A DNA stretch of 64,000 bases, from assembly GCA_949825045.1 (NCBI GenBank), contig OX463829.1, positions 6,758,001-6,822,000 of the forward strand. The letters run 5' to 3'. Source of the stretch: Argyresthia goedartella (Eukaryota; Arthropoda; Insecta; Lepidoptera; Argyresthiidae). The position numbers and the translations under genes are program-made. Within the stretch, counting starts at the first letter, position 1. Each line of letters begins with the position of its first letter. The notes under the pieces were generated by a model. The model was not told the origin of the DNA, made no database searches, and saw only the letters and a program-made list of their open reading frames with translations. Shown here in pieces: positions 1-10,466 of this stretch.

Positions 1-739
1 CATTTCTTACATTTTCATTACCTACTCTGTCCGTGGTCAGCAAAGACGGTTCTTCAGACTCAGCTTGTTTTGATGTCTAAAAATAAAGATGTAAATAAGT
101 AACCCGAAGATTTTTATAAATTGTTTTAATTTGACCCGATTTACATCATTGCCGTCATCTCCTTCAGACACGCATTCATTCAAATGTGTTTTCTCTGGTT
201 TTATGGTATCCTAAGACAAAAAGGTGCAAGCAATCAGTATTCAAATACGTATCACGCAGTTTTTCATGTTAAAATTTCAAAAAAATACACCTGATCGCTG
301 CTATCTCCTACAGAGACGCATTCATTGATATGGTTTTTCTCTGGATCTCTGGTACCCTAATAAAATAAGATGCATTACTTAAAGTTATATGTAGTTAGTA
401 AAGGAATTTATAATTTCAAGTGGATATTCAATTAATAATCTAGAAACAGTCTTTTTATAGTGGTATGGTGTAAGAAATATTTTAAACCTATCCATTGTAT
501 GAAATTAAATAAAAATTACTAACATGAGACATCATAACTGGTATTTTCATCGTCGGCACTGCCCATGGCCACATTCGCCTGTATTTCTTTAATTTTTGAA
601 AACATTTCTCCTCGAAATGAATTGAGCATATTTTACATTGTTTTTGTGGAAACCAGCGAGGCCCTCTCATTACCGCTTCGATCCATTTTTCTTTTATTTT
701 TGGTTCACTAGGAAAACTGAAACATTGATTAGCGTAATA
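1..739. other. AT-rich non-coding sequence, no gene seen
   Basis: No open frame here looks like a protein. The motif ctctGG(t/a)ttTaTGGTA..CCTAA occurs twice, near 191-213 and 329-361, each after a CAGACACGCATTCATT-like or CAGAGACGCATTCATT-like string. This suggests an old tandem pair of about 140 bp, probably repeat debris. Confidence 0.4.
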
Positions 740-1010
740 AAATACATAACTTTATCATTGAAGCAAATCGGAACAGTAAATATAAAAATCAAAATGGCGT
801 CCAATATTCAAAATCTGACATCTATATCATAATTGTATTCTAACCGGGTCCCCAGATATCGATTTTGAAGTAAATCGGACCAGTAACTACGAAGTTCGAA
901 ATGTCGGCAACTTTTTCAAAATATGACAGAATCATGATTGGACCTCAACCGGATCCCCAGATATAGATTTTGAGTTAAATCGGACTAATAACTATACAAC
1001 CCCCTTATCC
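740..1010. repeat. Three diverged tandem units of about 106 bp
   Basis: The core aaATCGGaccAgTAA recurs at about 765, 872 and 977. The second and third units also share CCGGrTCCCCAGATATmGATTTTGA. Spacing is 107 then 105 bp. The units are diverged and the frame is not conserved, so this reads as a decayed tandem repeat and not coding sequence. Confidence 0.6.
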
Positions 1011-1042
1011 CGACTTTTTTGCGTCGAAATTACCCGTGTATT

Positions 1043-1164
1043 CTCCGTTCACAGTTGTTCTGCCTCCAGAGACCCCTTTGCCTCTCTTCTTTTTTTCAAC
1101 AGAATCCTTACAGCTAGAAAGAGAGGCAAAGAGGTTTATGAAGGTAGAATAACTGTGAACGGAG
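1043..1164. mobile_element. Short palindromic MITE-like element
   Basis: The left end CTCCGTTCACAGTTGTTCT pairs with the right end AGAATAACTGTGAACGGAG with one mismatch. The inner part CTTTGCCTCTCTT pairs with AAGAGAGGCAAAG. The whole 122 bp can fold into one long hairpin, as expected for a small fold-back MITE. No coding capacity. No target duplication was recognised. Confidence 0.6.
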
Positions 1165-1975
1165 TTCATTCTGATTCGGACTTAGCCGAGAAATTCTCTT
1201 CGGACCTGACTGAAAGCATCGGAATTTCCGATCAATACTTATAACACCCCATTATCCTTCGTCGGGCGAGGTTTTAAACAAACTTAAAATCTAAACTGCC
1301 TGTTTGGCAATCATTGGAATAACTAACAATAAACTTATTTATTATGAGTAATAAAATAACTATATTATTACATTAACTATATTAGTAATTGCGGAATGAT
1401 AAAATCTATCGATTCAAAAACATAATTCTCCTATCAGTATCCCCATCACTATATGTCGTCTCTGTTTGCGTGTGACAGTTCGCCTCCGTATCACGATGCA
1501 TCTTTGCTTTCGTACTTAGATAAGTGTGAAATATTCATTGCGTGTTAGCTTGGCAATACGAAGTGAAATTAAGATACAAAACAAGCAATGTAGCAACAAA
1601 CTTAGCTAGAACAACATGACATTGTCACTTTAATGTCAATTCGTGACGAATTTTCCGCGAATGATTTATTTTCGTAATAATGTTTATTTCTTGTGTTTTA
1701 AGAAGAAATAATAGTTAGAATGAGACTTACAAGTGATATGTGACACCGGCGTTCTTGGAGTTCACAATCTCGCTTCTATTTTTGCACGTGAGTATTGCAC
1801 AGGTCGGCATTTTAGAAAAACAACGGAAATGAATTCATCACTGCGGTCGCCCGGTGACTACCGAGAATTTTTAATATCGAACCTGTCGGAGCTACATTTG
1901 TTCGCACATGCCGCGCCCCTCAACCTATCTCTCGATATCTGTGGTCACCACAGATAAAATATTCCTGTGCTACTT
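1165..1975. other. AT-rich sequence, no gene seen
   Basis: Apart from an unsupported 74-codon frame at 1733-1957, there is no sign of a gene, repeat array or RNA gene here. Confidence 0.4.
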
Positions 1976-2233
1976 TTAACAATGTGTAAAAATAATCGAA
2001 TCCAATATTACAATGGTATCCGATATCAATATTCATTATATCACAATAACAGTCATCAATAGTTTTTATTTCACTAAAACATATAATTTATTGTGTTTTT
2101 ATTTTTTTGTTTAACAATCTGTAAAAATAATCTAAATGAATATTACAATGGTATCGGATATCAATATTCATTATATTAAAATAACAGTCAAGGATAGTTT
2201 TGTTTTCACTAAAACATATAATTTATTGTGACA
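1976..2233. repeat. 135-bp tandem duplication
   Basis: A unit beginning TTAACAAT.TGTAAAAATAATC and ending ACTAAAACATATAATTTATTGTG occurs at 1976-2110 and again at 2111-2233. Both copies contain the string GATATCAATATTCATTATAT. The second copy abuts the dispersed repeat starting at about 2238. Non-coding. Confidence 0.7.
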
Positions 2234-2237
2234 TTGT

Positions 2238-2957
2238 TAGGGTTCCGTACCCAAAGGGTGGTAAACGGGACCCTATTACTAAGCCTCCACTGTCCGTCCG
2301 TCTGTCCATCCGTCCGTCCGTCCGACACAGGGCTCTATCGGTTCAACCGAAATAGGTAGAGAGCTGAAATTTTCACAGAATGTGCATTTCTGTTACCGCA
2401 ACAGCAACAAATAATGAAACATACCGATTTTCAAGAATTAAAAGAAGAGTACCCATAGAAGAAATTATTGGTATGGCCATTTTCTTAGCCATTTTGTTTT
2501 ATTTGTCGGTCGGTGAAAAATGGACTCTTCCTATCTTATCGGAAAATAATTTTTAATTACAGGTATTGAGTTTATTGCTTAGTTATTTGTCATTATATGA
2601 TTAAAAATTGCTCATTCGAATTATCATAAATAGTATTAAGTTTTTTATCATATTTGATTCTATTTCTGTAAATTAGTTACTCATTTTCTATCCACTTCCG
2701 GTTTCAATGAGCAAAGAGTTTCGTTAACCTGAGTACATAGTTTAATACTTACATACTACATACACAAAACTATTTTTAATGTTCCTATGTACGGCCTTGA
2801 ATGTATTCATACCCAGTATTTAATATGTTATTATTAAAAATTAAATAGGTATATGCACTCGTACAAAAGGCTGTCGTTTTACGTTTTTCCGTGTACAATG
2901 GTATGGAACCCTTCGTGTGCGGGTCCGATGTCCTACTCGCACTTGACCGGTTTTATT
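2238..2957 (+). repeat. Dispersed 0.7-kb repeat, copy 1 (GGTTCCGTACC...ACCGGTTTTAT)
   Basis: The segment starts TTAGGGTTCCGTACCCAAA, carries a CTGTCCGTCCGTCTGTCC-type tetranucleotide tract, then GGTAGAGAGCTGAAATTTTCACAGAA, and ends ATGGAACCCTTCGTGTGCGG..CTCGCACTTGACCGGTTTTAT. A second, slightly shorter copy lies at 36606-37262. The GGTTCCGTAC / GGTAtGGAACC pair near the two ends is inverted. From memory this matches an abundant lepidopteran dispersed repeat; the superfamily was not determined. Confidence 0.7.
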
Positions 2958-3702
2958 TTTAAATATTACGAAAAATTCATAAATTTTCATATAACGTTGT
3001 TAAAGTTAAAACTTGAAACATGTTCGTTTTTAGTCAACTACGATTAAATTACAATCGATTATTTTATTAAGATCTGTGTTCAATTGGCACATTGCGTAAA
3101 TGCTACATGCCAATGAATAAATTTAAAAAGTAGCTTAAACAGAAAAGTAGCATTTTGCTCCCCCTCGTCGTGGAACAAAACTTGCTGTTCCGAATGAAAG
3201 GTGTGAAAAAACATTTATCTACACACGTTTCATAAACCCTCTACTGCGTCTGAAAACCGCGGGTTAAGACCAGCATAATGTAAAACTATTTGGTAAAAAC
3301 TCATTTCTTATCTGAAAATTTGTACATTATGACAATAAAAAAATTGACAAATTTATGACATTGCGGCCTGCGTGCCGCCCCTAGTTTGTCTATGAAGTTG
3401 GTAATACAGAAGAAGCTAAACAACTTCAGAGCAATGAGCAATGCCACAATGCCGGTCAAACATGCGGTTCCTTCTACACATCAAAGAGAGCTTATGATAT
3501 GTGTGTAGATAAACTAGTGTAAGTAACTGTACATAATTAGATATTAAAACTCTCGAGTGATATTATCATGAAACTCGCCTTCGGCTCATTTCATAAACCC
3601 ACTCTCGAGTATTAATGCCCTCCATTATGTAGCAGTCACATAAACTACTATTATATACTGGCAAAAGACATTGCTTCCCCACACTAGATCAATTTTATTA
3701 AT
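2958..3702. other. AT-rich sequence, no gene seen
   Basis: No credible open frame, RNA gene or long repeat was seen. A small pair of CTCGAGTgATATTA / CTCGAGTATTAATG motifs near 3552 and 3602 is the only structure noted. Confidence 0.4.
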
Positions 3703-3710
3703 AATAGATG

Positions 3711-4431
3711 GCTTTTGGCCGAGGCATTACACACCGCTTTTCACGACCACTGCGAGGAAATAAAATTAATGAAACAGAACATTATTTTGTACCTCAATTA
3801 ATTATACAGATTTTGGTTTTGAACTCCGCCTCTTTGATCCGCCTGGCGGAGTCAGATCTCGGATGAACGAAACTGGTCCGCCATCTATAGGCACGCTTTT
3901 ACCGACGCGATGACATGACCGTATGTCGGTAAAAACCTACACGGCATGTAGCGCCATCTTTTGACACGTCGCAGAAGCATAACAAACATGCCAACATTGT
4001 TTTTTCTGGCATGTTGAACAGGCCAAAAACGTTTTTGTTTTAACCATTCATTGTTTAGTATTAACTATACATTACTGAACATCTTTTGCCACATTTCTGA
4101 GCAGTGAGGTGGAAAACTCTTTTTTTACGTAGCCTATAAGGAGTACCATTGCTGGATCTATGCTTGCCCGTTCCGAGACCCAAAAATATTCAAAAAAGAA
4201 AGAGGGTCAAAGTTTTATGGTGTGAAATTTTCGATGCTCTAATTTTCGATGATAAGTTAAGTTTCCCAAAGTTTGATCTGCAATGGATTCATCTAGTGAT
4301 AGTGATTGTATGGACGCTACCGAATCACAAGAGGCTGTAAAGTCGGTCTTAAGAAAATTTATTACGGGAATTGTTTTTATTTCCTCACAGTAGTCCTGAA
4401 AAGCGCAATGTAATGTCTCGGCCAAAAATGC
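3711..4431. mobile_element. hAT-like MITE with 8-bp target duplication
   Basis: The octamer AATAGATG is present at 3703-3710 and again at 4432-4439, directly flanking an inverted repeat of about 55 bp. The left arm begins GCTTTTGGCCGAGGCATTAC and the right arm ends GTAATGTCTCGGCCAAAAATGC. The arms continue through a ..TTTTCACGACCACTGCGAGGAAATAAAA block with about 80 percent pairing. An 8-bp duplication with imperfect terminal repeats is the hallmark of hAT (also P) elements. The 721-bp interior has no transposase. The short open frames inside it (63 to 79 codons) look accidental. Confidence 0.7.
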
Positions 4432-4552
4432 AATAGATGCACTCATCTCTTAAAGGGCTACAAAGGAGCTCAGCCCTCAAAGTCACTCGTCCATCTATTG
4501 CTCACTTTCCAGCCTCGACAACCAAATTCCAAATGTCTTTATTACTGGTAGA

Positions 4553-4757
4553 TATTTACATATACTTAGCAATCGTAATTTTTTGCCACTTCTCTACATT
4601 GGACCACTGTGGGAGAAGAAGGGCGTATAAATTCCCACAGATTGATTTTTAGATCTCTTTTAAAAATTGCTTGTGCTTAACTAATACAAATATTATAATA
4701 TCATAATTAATAAGTAGGAATAAATAATTACAAAACTATTACCAGCAAGGTCTGTGA
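4553..4757 (-). mobile_element. LINE 3'-end fragment (inverted paralog at about 42708-42910)
   Basis: Read on the minus strand, the segment matches the plus-strand segment at about 42708-42910. Both share CCTTGCTGGTAAT, TTATTCCTnCTTATTAAT, GGCACAAGCAATTTTTAAAAG, GATCTAAAAATCAATCTGTG and TGGTCCAATGTAGAGAAG. The 42.6-kb copy follows a decayed LINE C-terminal coding stretch, so this is interpreted as the 3' untranslated end of the same LINE family. Confidence 0.55.
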
Positions 4758-4950
4758 TCTCCAGAGGTATCTTATTGTAGTACTACAAAATATCAGATTA
4801 TGTAGAAGACAAGAAAGCTTGGGAAGGTGTTTGCTCCAATTCTGTAAAAAATAACGTATAAAGCTGGAGGTTTCTAGTCGCCTCTTTGCCTCCAGCATCT
4901 AAAACATTGAGGTGAAGGAATTCAAATTGAGTTCTATATTTCCCTGTACC

Positions 4951-5496
4951 TTATACATGTGTTAGTTTAAGATTTGACATTCTCCAAATGTTACCTATGT
5001 GTTTCTTATGGAAATAAACTCTTTTTGAATTTTGAATTTTTGAAAAGTAGAGAATGCATTGACCCTTGAAAGAATTTGAACCATATACTATTGCAGTCTC
5101 TGTGGTAGGGGGGAGGCGGGCAAGGTTTACTTTGGTCGTTGCTGCCGATTTTACAAATGTTGTGCATGGTGGAGTGTTTAGAATCCCCTTGTCTCCTCCA
5201 TAGAGGTTCATCAAGATCTCACCAGCATTCCTTACTTGTTCCTGGTTGGAGTTTGGATCAAGAGTAATGCTGCGAATGAGCTGGCGAGGTCTATCCAATA
5301 TTATTTTGAGGACGTTGCCCCACTTCATCCTGCCTTGCCAGAAAAGGGCAGAGGTGGTATCACATCCACTGATGGCATGCAGGAATGAAACCATCCCTCT
5401 TGGAACCTGAATTTCGCCACTTATGAAGGAATGTTCTGGATAACTTATAAAATTCAAGGTCCTGATTGGCTGACTCACTGACTGATATATTAACAC
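4951..5496 (-). pseudogene. Repeat-associated ORF fragment of unknown family (GCDTTSA motif)
   Basis: A 181-codon frame on the minus strand contains FLHAISGCDTTSALFWQG at about residues 38-55, then a Trp-containing stretch, a LYGGDKG motif and a LARLPPTTETA motif. I recall similar His-Ala-x-x-Gly-Cys-Asp-Thr-x-Ser-Ala blocks in uncharacterised, repeat-linked proteins of insects and other animals, but cannot assign a named family. The frame opens at an internal Met with no recognisable N-terminal domain and stands alone among repeats. It is most likely a fragment of a mobile-element protein or a dead host paralog. Confidence 0.4.
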
Positions 5497-5573
5497 ACAG
5501 TCTTTGGAGGAAGTTGTTCATAATGATGAGTACTATCATTCCCCAAAATATGGTCTGCTAATTAAATGTCACC

Positions 5574-5780
5574 CTGTATAGCTTAGGGAATACCTACCTA
5601 CCTTGTATACCTTGTATAGCTTAGGGAATACCTACCTACCTTGTATACCTTGTATAGCTTAGGGAATACCTACCTACCTTGTATACCTTGTATAGCTTAG
5701 GGAATACCTACCTACCTTGTATACCTTGTATAGCTTAGGGAATACCTACCTACCTTGTATACCTTGTATAGCTTAGCTAC
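5574..5780. repeat. 38-bp minisatellite, five full units
   Basis: The unit includes GCTTAGGGAATACCTACCTA followed by CCTTGTATACCTTGTATA. GCTTAGGG starts at 5581, 5619, 5657, 5695 and 5733, an exact 38-bp period; a sixth unit is truncated at 5771. Units appear identical, so the array is young or homogenised. There are no spacers, so it is not CRISPR-like. Confidence 0.9.
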
Positions 5781-6203
5781 TGTGAAGGGATCTGACAAAA
5801 TTTTAACTTTTTATGGACATCAACAAACTACTTGACCTATAAAGCAATCATTTGGCAGGTAGGATAGCTCATAGACATGAGGCGTTCCGTAAAGTTTTTA
5901 TCGAAATTTGCTCCCACAAGGGGGTATGCTGGTTAAAGCCAGAATTTCGTAGTTTTTCGAGCACCAGGGGTATTCAGGTTGCAAACTACTATAAACTACT
6001 AACACCATATCAAAAAAATCTCCATGGCTGCGACGATGGGCTAGCCCCCTGTCACGCAAAATCTATTATTGAATAACTGGCTAAACGTCACTTTTTTGCC
6101 TCTGCCACCCCGTACGGGAAAAGGCGTGACGCTATGTTGTGTTGTTAAAAAATCGTATATACATGCGCGATTGTGACGTTTGCCTTTTTGTGTGTTGTTA
6201 TAA
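5781..6203. other. No gene recognised; one isolated 74-codon frame
   Basis: A frame at 5852-6076 (plus) encodes an unremarkable 74-residue peptide with no motif I recognise and no flanking signals. The rest is featureless. The frame is probably accidental or a decayed fragment. Confidence 0.3.
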
Positions 6204-6408
6204 CCAGGGGGGTTACCACAATCTTTTTCCGATTCAAATAAGGTTCAAAACAAGAACATAACCATGTCAACCATTTCCACTCCAATTCGCCATAATGGGC
6301 TTTATTTACCTAATACCAAGACTTGTTTTACGACGGTCAAGGTAATTTTGCAGATCAAATTAGGTTCCTAATCTGAATCGGCATAGGACGTTGTGGTAAC
6401 CCCCCTGG
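6204..6408. mobile_element. 205-bp MITE with perfect 18-bp terminal inverted repeats
   Basis: CCAGGGGGGTTACCACAA at 6204-6221 is the exact reverse complement of TTGTGGTAACCCCCCTGG at 6391-6408. Subterminal sequences also pair (TTTTTCCGATTCAAATAAGG against CCTAATCTGAATCGG). There is no coding capacity and no clear target duplication. Confidence 0.7.
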
Positions 6409-6620
6409 ACTGGGGCTTTCGAATTTGCTCGGCTACATAGGCTTGACGTCTCGATTTATTTATTAATTTGTTTCTCTCTCTTGTTAACAGGCCGTGGCTC
6501 CGGATCTTTGAGCTCAAAGCTGGACAAGATGAGTTTGGGCCAGTAAACGTTGAAATGATTACTTTACGCCAAACTTCGTGCTGATACAGGGAAGTCTAAT
6601 CGGTGATGCCCGATGTCCCC
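6409..6620 (+). other. Pre-insertion target sequence with an acceptor-like site
   Basis: A pyrimidine tract ending in TTTCTCTCTCTTGTTAACAG at 6471-6490 is followed by a GC-richer stretch (from GCCGTGGCTCC, 6491) running to the TCCCC duplicated by the gypsy insertion. One frame reads RGSGSLSSKLDKMSLGQ then stop. It resembles the start of a terminal exon, but no partner exon was found. Speculative. Confidence 0.2.
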
Positions 6621-6697
6621 TGTCAATCAAACACGAGTGCTGAGCTTGTACTGGTTTTTATTATGATCTCCTACCCACATATATTCAATATCCAACA
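6621..6697 (-). repeat. 3' LTR of the outer mag-like gypsy
   Basis: Seventy-seven bases from TGTCAATCAAACACGAGTGC to ATATCCAACA, matching 15276-15352 at every position read. The adjoining TCCCTCTTC (GAAGAGGGA on the element strand) is the polypurine tract. Confidence 0.9.
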
Positions 6698-7467
6698 TCC
6701 CTCTTCTTATAACGAATAAAAAGAATAATAGAAATTTAAATAATTCCAAATAATTGTTACACAATAATATGACACAACAGTACCATCTCTTTAAACATGC
6801 ATAATATAATTCAAACTAATCACTAACACAATGACATGTATTAAATTAACTTAGTAGGTAAATACACAATTCAACAACGACAGTTTATCTTTCTCATAAA
6901 ATGGTTGGACTATAATTATTAATTATTGATCATTATTATTCATATATGTAACATGCATTGTATTGCAAACAAACAAAAACAAAAGAAAATAACATGCTTA
7001 AAACTTGTAGATAGTAGGTACCTAAGTAATTTTGTTTAGTCCTTACGAAGACATTCGATTTAGACAATAGTAACAGAACATAGAACATGTAACAATGTAG
7101 GTAAGTACTTAAGTACCACAAATTTATTCTGTACATAGGTATGCTTAGGTATATTGCATAATTATTAGGTACATAGGTAGGTATGTTCTCACCTCTTGCC
7201 TACTTGTGTAATAAAGGTATATTAACAATCATTATTCATTAGTTCATAACGCATTTCATTACATTAGATAATATATATATAACAATTATAAATTATACGA
7301 CATAATATTTACTAACAAAGATCGGCAGTATACTTGAAATTCTTTGTAAATTATAAAAAAAAATTATAACTAAATTATTCATTTAATAGTAATTCATTTA
7401 ACATTCGCATTAATTGATATTAGGTACAATTTATTCTATACAGATAATAATACTTGAAAATTTTAAA
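6698..7467 (-). other. 3' untranslated part of the outer gypsy
   Basis: Very AT-rich non-coding sequence between the integrase stop and the 3' LTR. It contains no open frame resembling an envelope. It is long for a mag-like element, so it may include a later insertion that I could not delimit. Confidence 0.5.
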
Positions 7468-9109
7468 CTAATTCCTAGCTGTGGTGGATGGTGCCGCGGG
7501 GTAGCCGTAGCGATCAGGGGGTCTCACCGTCCTGCCATAACGAGTTATGTAAGAATCAGCTGTTACATTAGGTATAGGTGTTCGCAGTGGGACACTGGGG
7601 CTGCGCGGGCGCGGGGACCTAGCACTACTCGGCTGAGTCATCGTCACGATATCATCATAGCAATAGCTATTATTATTATACGAATGCGACTCGGGACGGC
7701 TAACTGAATCTTCTATTAAATGTCTACGATTCCGCACAATTACACTACCTGAGTACATTTGTATTTCGTACGATCGTGGTCCTTTTAAACCGCAGACAAT
7801 ACCATTTTGCCATTTGTTATTTAACCATGCTTTAACGTTTTGACCTACTTGCAATAAAGATAAATCCTTAGCACTTTTGTCATAATAACGCTTCTCTTTA
7901 ACCTTACGATTTTTTAACTTCGAACATATGTCCCTATGTATTTTAGGTTGTAATAAAGTAGGTAAGCATGGCACAACACTTCTAATTTTCCTGTTATTAA
8001 GTAATTCGGAAGGTGAAGGTAACACATTATCAATTGGTGTATTTAAATACTCCAATAGTGCCAATCTGAAGTCCGAGTTATCATAGGTAGTCTTTTTTAA
8101 TATATTTTTTATCGTTTGAATCGCTCTTTCTACCTGGCCATTAGATTGCGGATACCTAGGAGATGACGTAACATGTTTGAAGTTCCATTCAGCAGAAAAT
8201 TGCATAAAAAATCCGCTTTTGAACTCTGGGCCTCCGTCAGTCATGATGACGTCAGGAATACCGTTTCTACTAAATACAATCTTCAGTTGCTCAACCACGG
8301 ACTGTGACGTCATCGACTGAATATTGATAACTTCCACAAACTTGCTGTAATAGTCAACAACCAAAAGATATGTTTGATCCCGGTAGTGAAATAAGTCCGC
8401 TGCTATTTTAGACCAAGCCCTGTTAGGAATCTCGTGTTGTAACAATGTCTCTTTACAATTGGCCCTTCGGTAGGTTAAACATGCTTGGCAGTTAGAAATC
8501 ATATCTTCTAGCTGGGAGTTCATGTTAGGCCAATACATGGTTTCACGCGCTCTCAATTTGCACTTTTCTACACCTAAATGTCCTATATGTATCTTACGCA
8601 ACATCTCTTGTCTCATACATTTAGGTATAATAATGCGAGTACCTTTCCAAACTAAACCGTATTGAACGGTTAACTCGTCCCTTACACACCAATAACACCT
8701 AATTAATTCATTAACCTCTTTTTTATGTGTAGGCCATCCGTTTTTTATTACCTTTATTAATAATTGCAACTCATTGTCATTACGAGTGTACTTTTGAATT
8801 TCAAGGAAATGTGAATCAGTGAGAGGATTATTAATGGCTACCGAACACACCTGCGCCTGCGCATCGAGGTGATCCCGGGGCTCAAGGTCACGGTCAACGC
8901 TGTTGCTATACGAGTGGCAGGCGCGCGATAGCGTATCCGCAACATATAGATACCTACCCGGCTTATATACCAGTGTGAAAGTATATGGCTGTAATCTCAT
9001 TAGCATTCTCTGCAAACGGGGAGGCGCATTTATTATAGGTTTGTTTATTATGCTAATGAGCGGTTTGTGATCGGTTTCTATCGTAATATCCGTACGGCCA
9101 TATATGTAC
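7468..9109 (-). pseudogene. Outer gypsy pol remnant: RNase H tail plus integrase
   Basis: The 515-codon frame (extending in frame to about 9109) starts at the end of RNase H (ITIETDHKPLISI, then a YLYVADTLSRA block). It continues into a zinc-binding HHCC integrase domain (HIGHLG..C..C, about residues 140-185) and a DDE core: the Asp of AADLFHY, the Asp of MTDGGPEF and the Glu of SNGQVERAIQ. The C-terminal tail ends in a PPDRYGYP motif typical of gypsy integrase ends. It integrates the element cDNA in intact relatives. Here it is separated from gag and protease by a deletion and by the inner gypsy, so no complete polyprotein can form. The integrase catalytic residues appear intact. Confidence 0.88.
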
Positions 9110-9214
9110 CTTATCCTTTAATGCTATTGGTAACTTTCTCGGCGCATGCACTACCGGACTCACATTCTCTTTAAGTTGTATTTTATAGCATCCTGGTAAA
9201 CAACCTAAACCTTC
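9110..9214 (-). pseudogene. Outer gypsy RT N-terminal stub (deletion junction)
   Basis: On the minus strand the frame EGLGCLPGCYKIQL..VHAPRKLPIALKDKV is the conserved start of a gypsy reverse transcriptase. It then jumps, with a frame change near 9109, directly to the RNase H tail. The RT palm (including its YxDD box) and most of RNase H are therefore missing, a deletion of the order of 1 kb. The stub is the continuation of the frame broken at 13784 by the inner gypsy. Confidence 0.8.
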
Positions 9215-9458
9215 TGTAGCAGCATCGACACAGCGACTCATACTGAAGATCGAGAGGCGCGGCCCGGTTTATTATATGGTGTGAGACAGCCTATCATGCA
9301 TTCCACTCGCACCCTCCGCACATCGTAATCGCCTTGCGCGATCCTTACAGGGTCAGCTATTTTGTATATATTGCATTATAATATTAAATAAACTGTCTCA
9401 GTTCGCAAATAGCAAAGCATAGTTTTTATTCATCAGCTACAGCATTCCCGCCTCAACA
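9215..9458 (+). repeat. 5' LTR of the inner gypsy
   Basis: Starts TGTAGCAGCATCGACACAGC and ends CCCGCCTCAACA. It contains a TTTTGTATATATTGC TATA-like motif and ATTAAATAAACTG, an AATAAA polyadenylation signal. No difference from the 3' LTR was found by eye, implying recent insertion or gene conversion. Confidence 0.92.
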
Positions 9459-9459
9459 G

Positions 9460-9472
9460 TGGTGACCCCGAC
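9460..9472 (+). other. Primer-binding site, tRNA-Trp type
   Basis: TGGTGACCCCGAC begins one base after the 5' LTR. It is complementary to the 3' end of eukaryotic tRNA-Trp including CCA. Beyond position 13 the match weakens (tTtGATT against GTGATT). Confidence 0.75.
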
Positions 9473-9507
9473 TTTGATTAAAAACACGCAACAACAAATA
9501 ACGCAAA

Positions 9508-10458
9508 ATGGCCAATCAGGATCAAAACCAAGGATCTTCAACCGATTACAAAGAACTCTCCGGCATATCAGTGAATATGAGAATACCACCCATCTGGCGT
9601 GATAGACTTCGCCTTTGGTTCGCCCAGTTCGAGTCAATCGTCTCTTCTCACAAAAAAGGAGACAAGGCTATGTATGACCTCGTAGTCGGACAGCTGGAGC
9701 GCCAGGACATCGATGAAATATGCGACATTATGTTAGACCCACCGGAAAACAACAAGTATCCAGCAATTAAGAAGCGCTTATTAGAAGTCTACGAGGATTC
9801 AGAGCAGCGCCGAATCCAAAGATTATTTTCTGAAATGGAGCTCGGTGACAGCAAACCCTCCCAGCTACTGCGGCGCATGCAGTCTCTCGCCGGCAACAGC
9901 ATTCCCGAGTCAACGCTACGCATTATGTGGACCAATCACCTGCCTCAGTCAGCACAAGCCGCACTAACGATTAGCGAAACAATAGCCAAGAAAACGGACC
10001 TGAACGAACTCGCACTTGTCGCAGATAGAATATTGGAACAAACCAACGTTTGCTCAGCCGCACGCTCCGTTTCAATTGCCGCCGTCGACCACCAACAACC
10101 ATCCACGTCATCCAGTCCGCAGAAAAGTGCTGAAAATCATGAAGAAATGACCATACACGAAAAAATTGACATGCTTGTCTACGAAATCGCGGAATTGAAA
10201 GCACAGCGACGAGACGACCAACGCAGAGCACCGTTCCGCCGTGACTGGCGCGGGCGCAGTGAGCGCACCGGCAGCGGCAACGCACGAAGACCGCACCTCT
10301 CTCACTCCAGCGCACCTCACATGTACTCGCAACAGGGCCCGCTTACCGCCGCCAATGATACCTGCTACTATCATCGTCGCTATGGAAGGAATGCGCAGAG
10401 ATGCACACGGCCATGCAAGTTTGATCATAACAACTTTACTTCGCCGTCGGAAAACTAA
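9508..10458 (+). CDS. gag: Gag polyprotein of the inner gypsy (316 aa)
   Basis: The structural protein that would form the retrotransposon particle. The frame starts at ATG 9508, 35 bp after the primer site, and runs uninterrupted for 316 codons. The N-terminal two thirds is a helical Gag region (WRDRLRLWFAQFESIV, about residues 30-45, typical of this family). A predicted helix lies near 220-235, then a basic Arg-rich segment (about 238-260). A single unusual zinc-binding box CYYHRRYGRNAQRCTRPC near residue 288 has CHCC spacing, not the retroviral CCHC. It ends 9 bp before the annotated start of pol, and the two frames overlap by 28 bp. Confidence 0.88.
   Translation: MANQDQNQGSSTDYKELSGISVNMRIPPIWRDRLRLWFAQFESIVSSHKKGDKAMYDLVVGQLERQDIDEICDIMLDPPENNKYPAIKKRLLEVYEDSEQRRIQRLFSEMELGDSKPSQLLRRMQSLAGNSIPESTLRIMWTNHLPQSAQAALTISETIAKKTDLNELALVADRILEQTNVCSAARSVSIAAVDHQQPSTSSSPQKSAENHEEMTIHEKIDMLVYEIAELKAQRRDDQRRAPFRRDWRGRSERTGSGNARRPHLSHSSAPHMYSQQGPLTAANDTCYYHRRYGRNAQRCTRPCKFDHNNFTSPSEN
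10431..10458 (+). promoter_or_regulatory. Gag-Pol overlap with putative -1 frameshift site
   Basis: The pol frame is open from 10431, after a TAA at 10428-10430, while gag stops at 10456-10458. The heptamer GGAAAAC at 10449-10455 reads G-GAA-AAC in the gag frame and could allow a -1 slip. It departs from the ideal X-XXY-YYZ pattern at its third base. Inference only. Confidence 0.45.
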
Positions 10459-10466
10459 ATACAGCG

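Noticed and set aside
4207..4446. 79-codon minus frame as a hAT transposase piece
   Set aside because: Partly encoded by the MITE terminal inverted repeat and lacking any hAT domain motif.
5574..5780. CRISPR-like regular repeats
   Set aside because: Units are contiguous 38-bp copies without spacers, in a eukaryotic genome; a minisatellite explains them.
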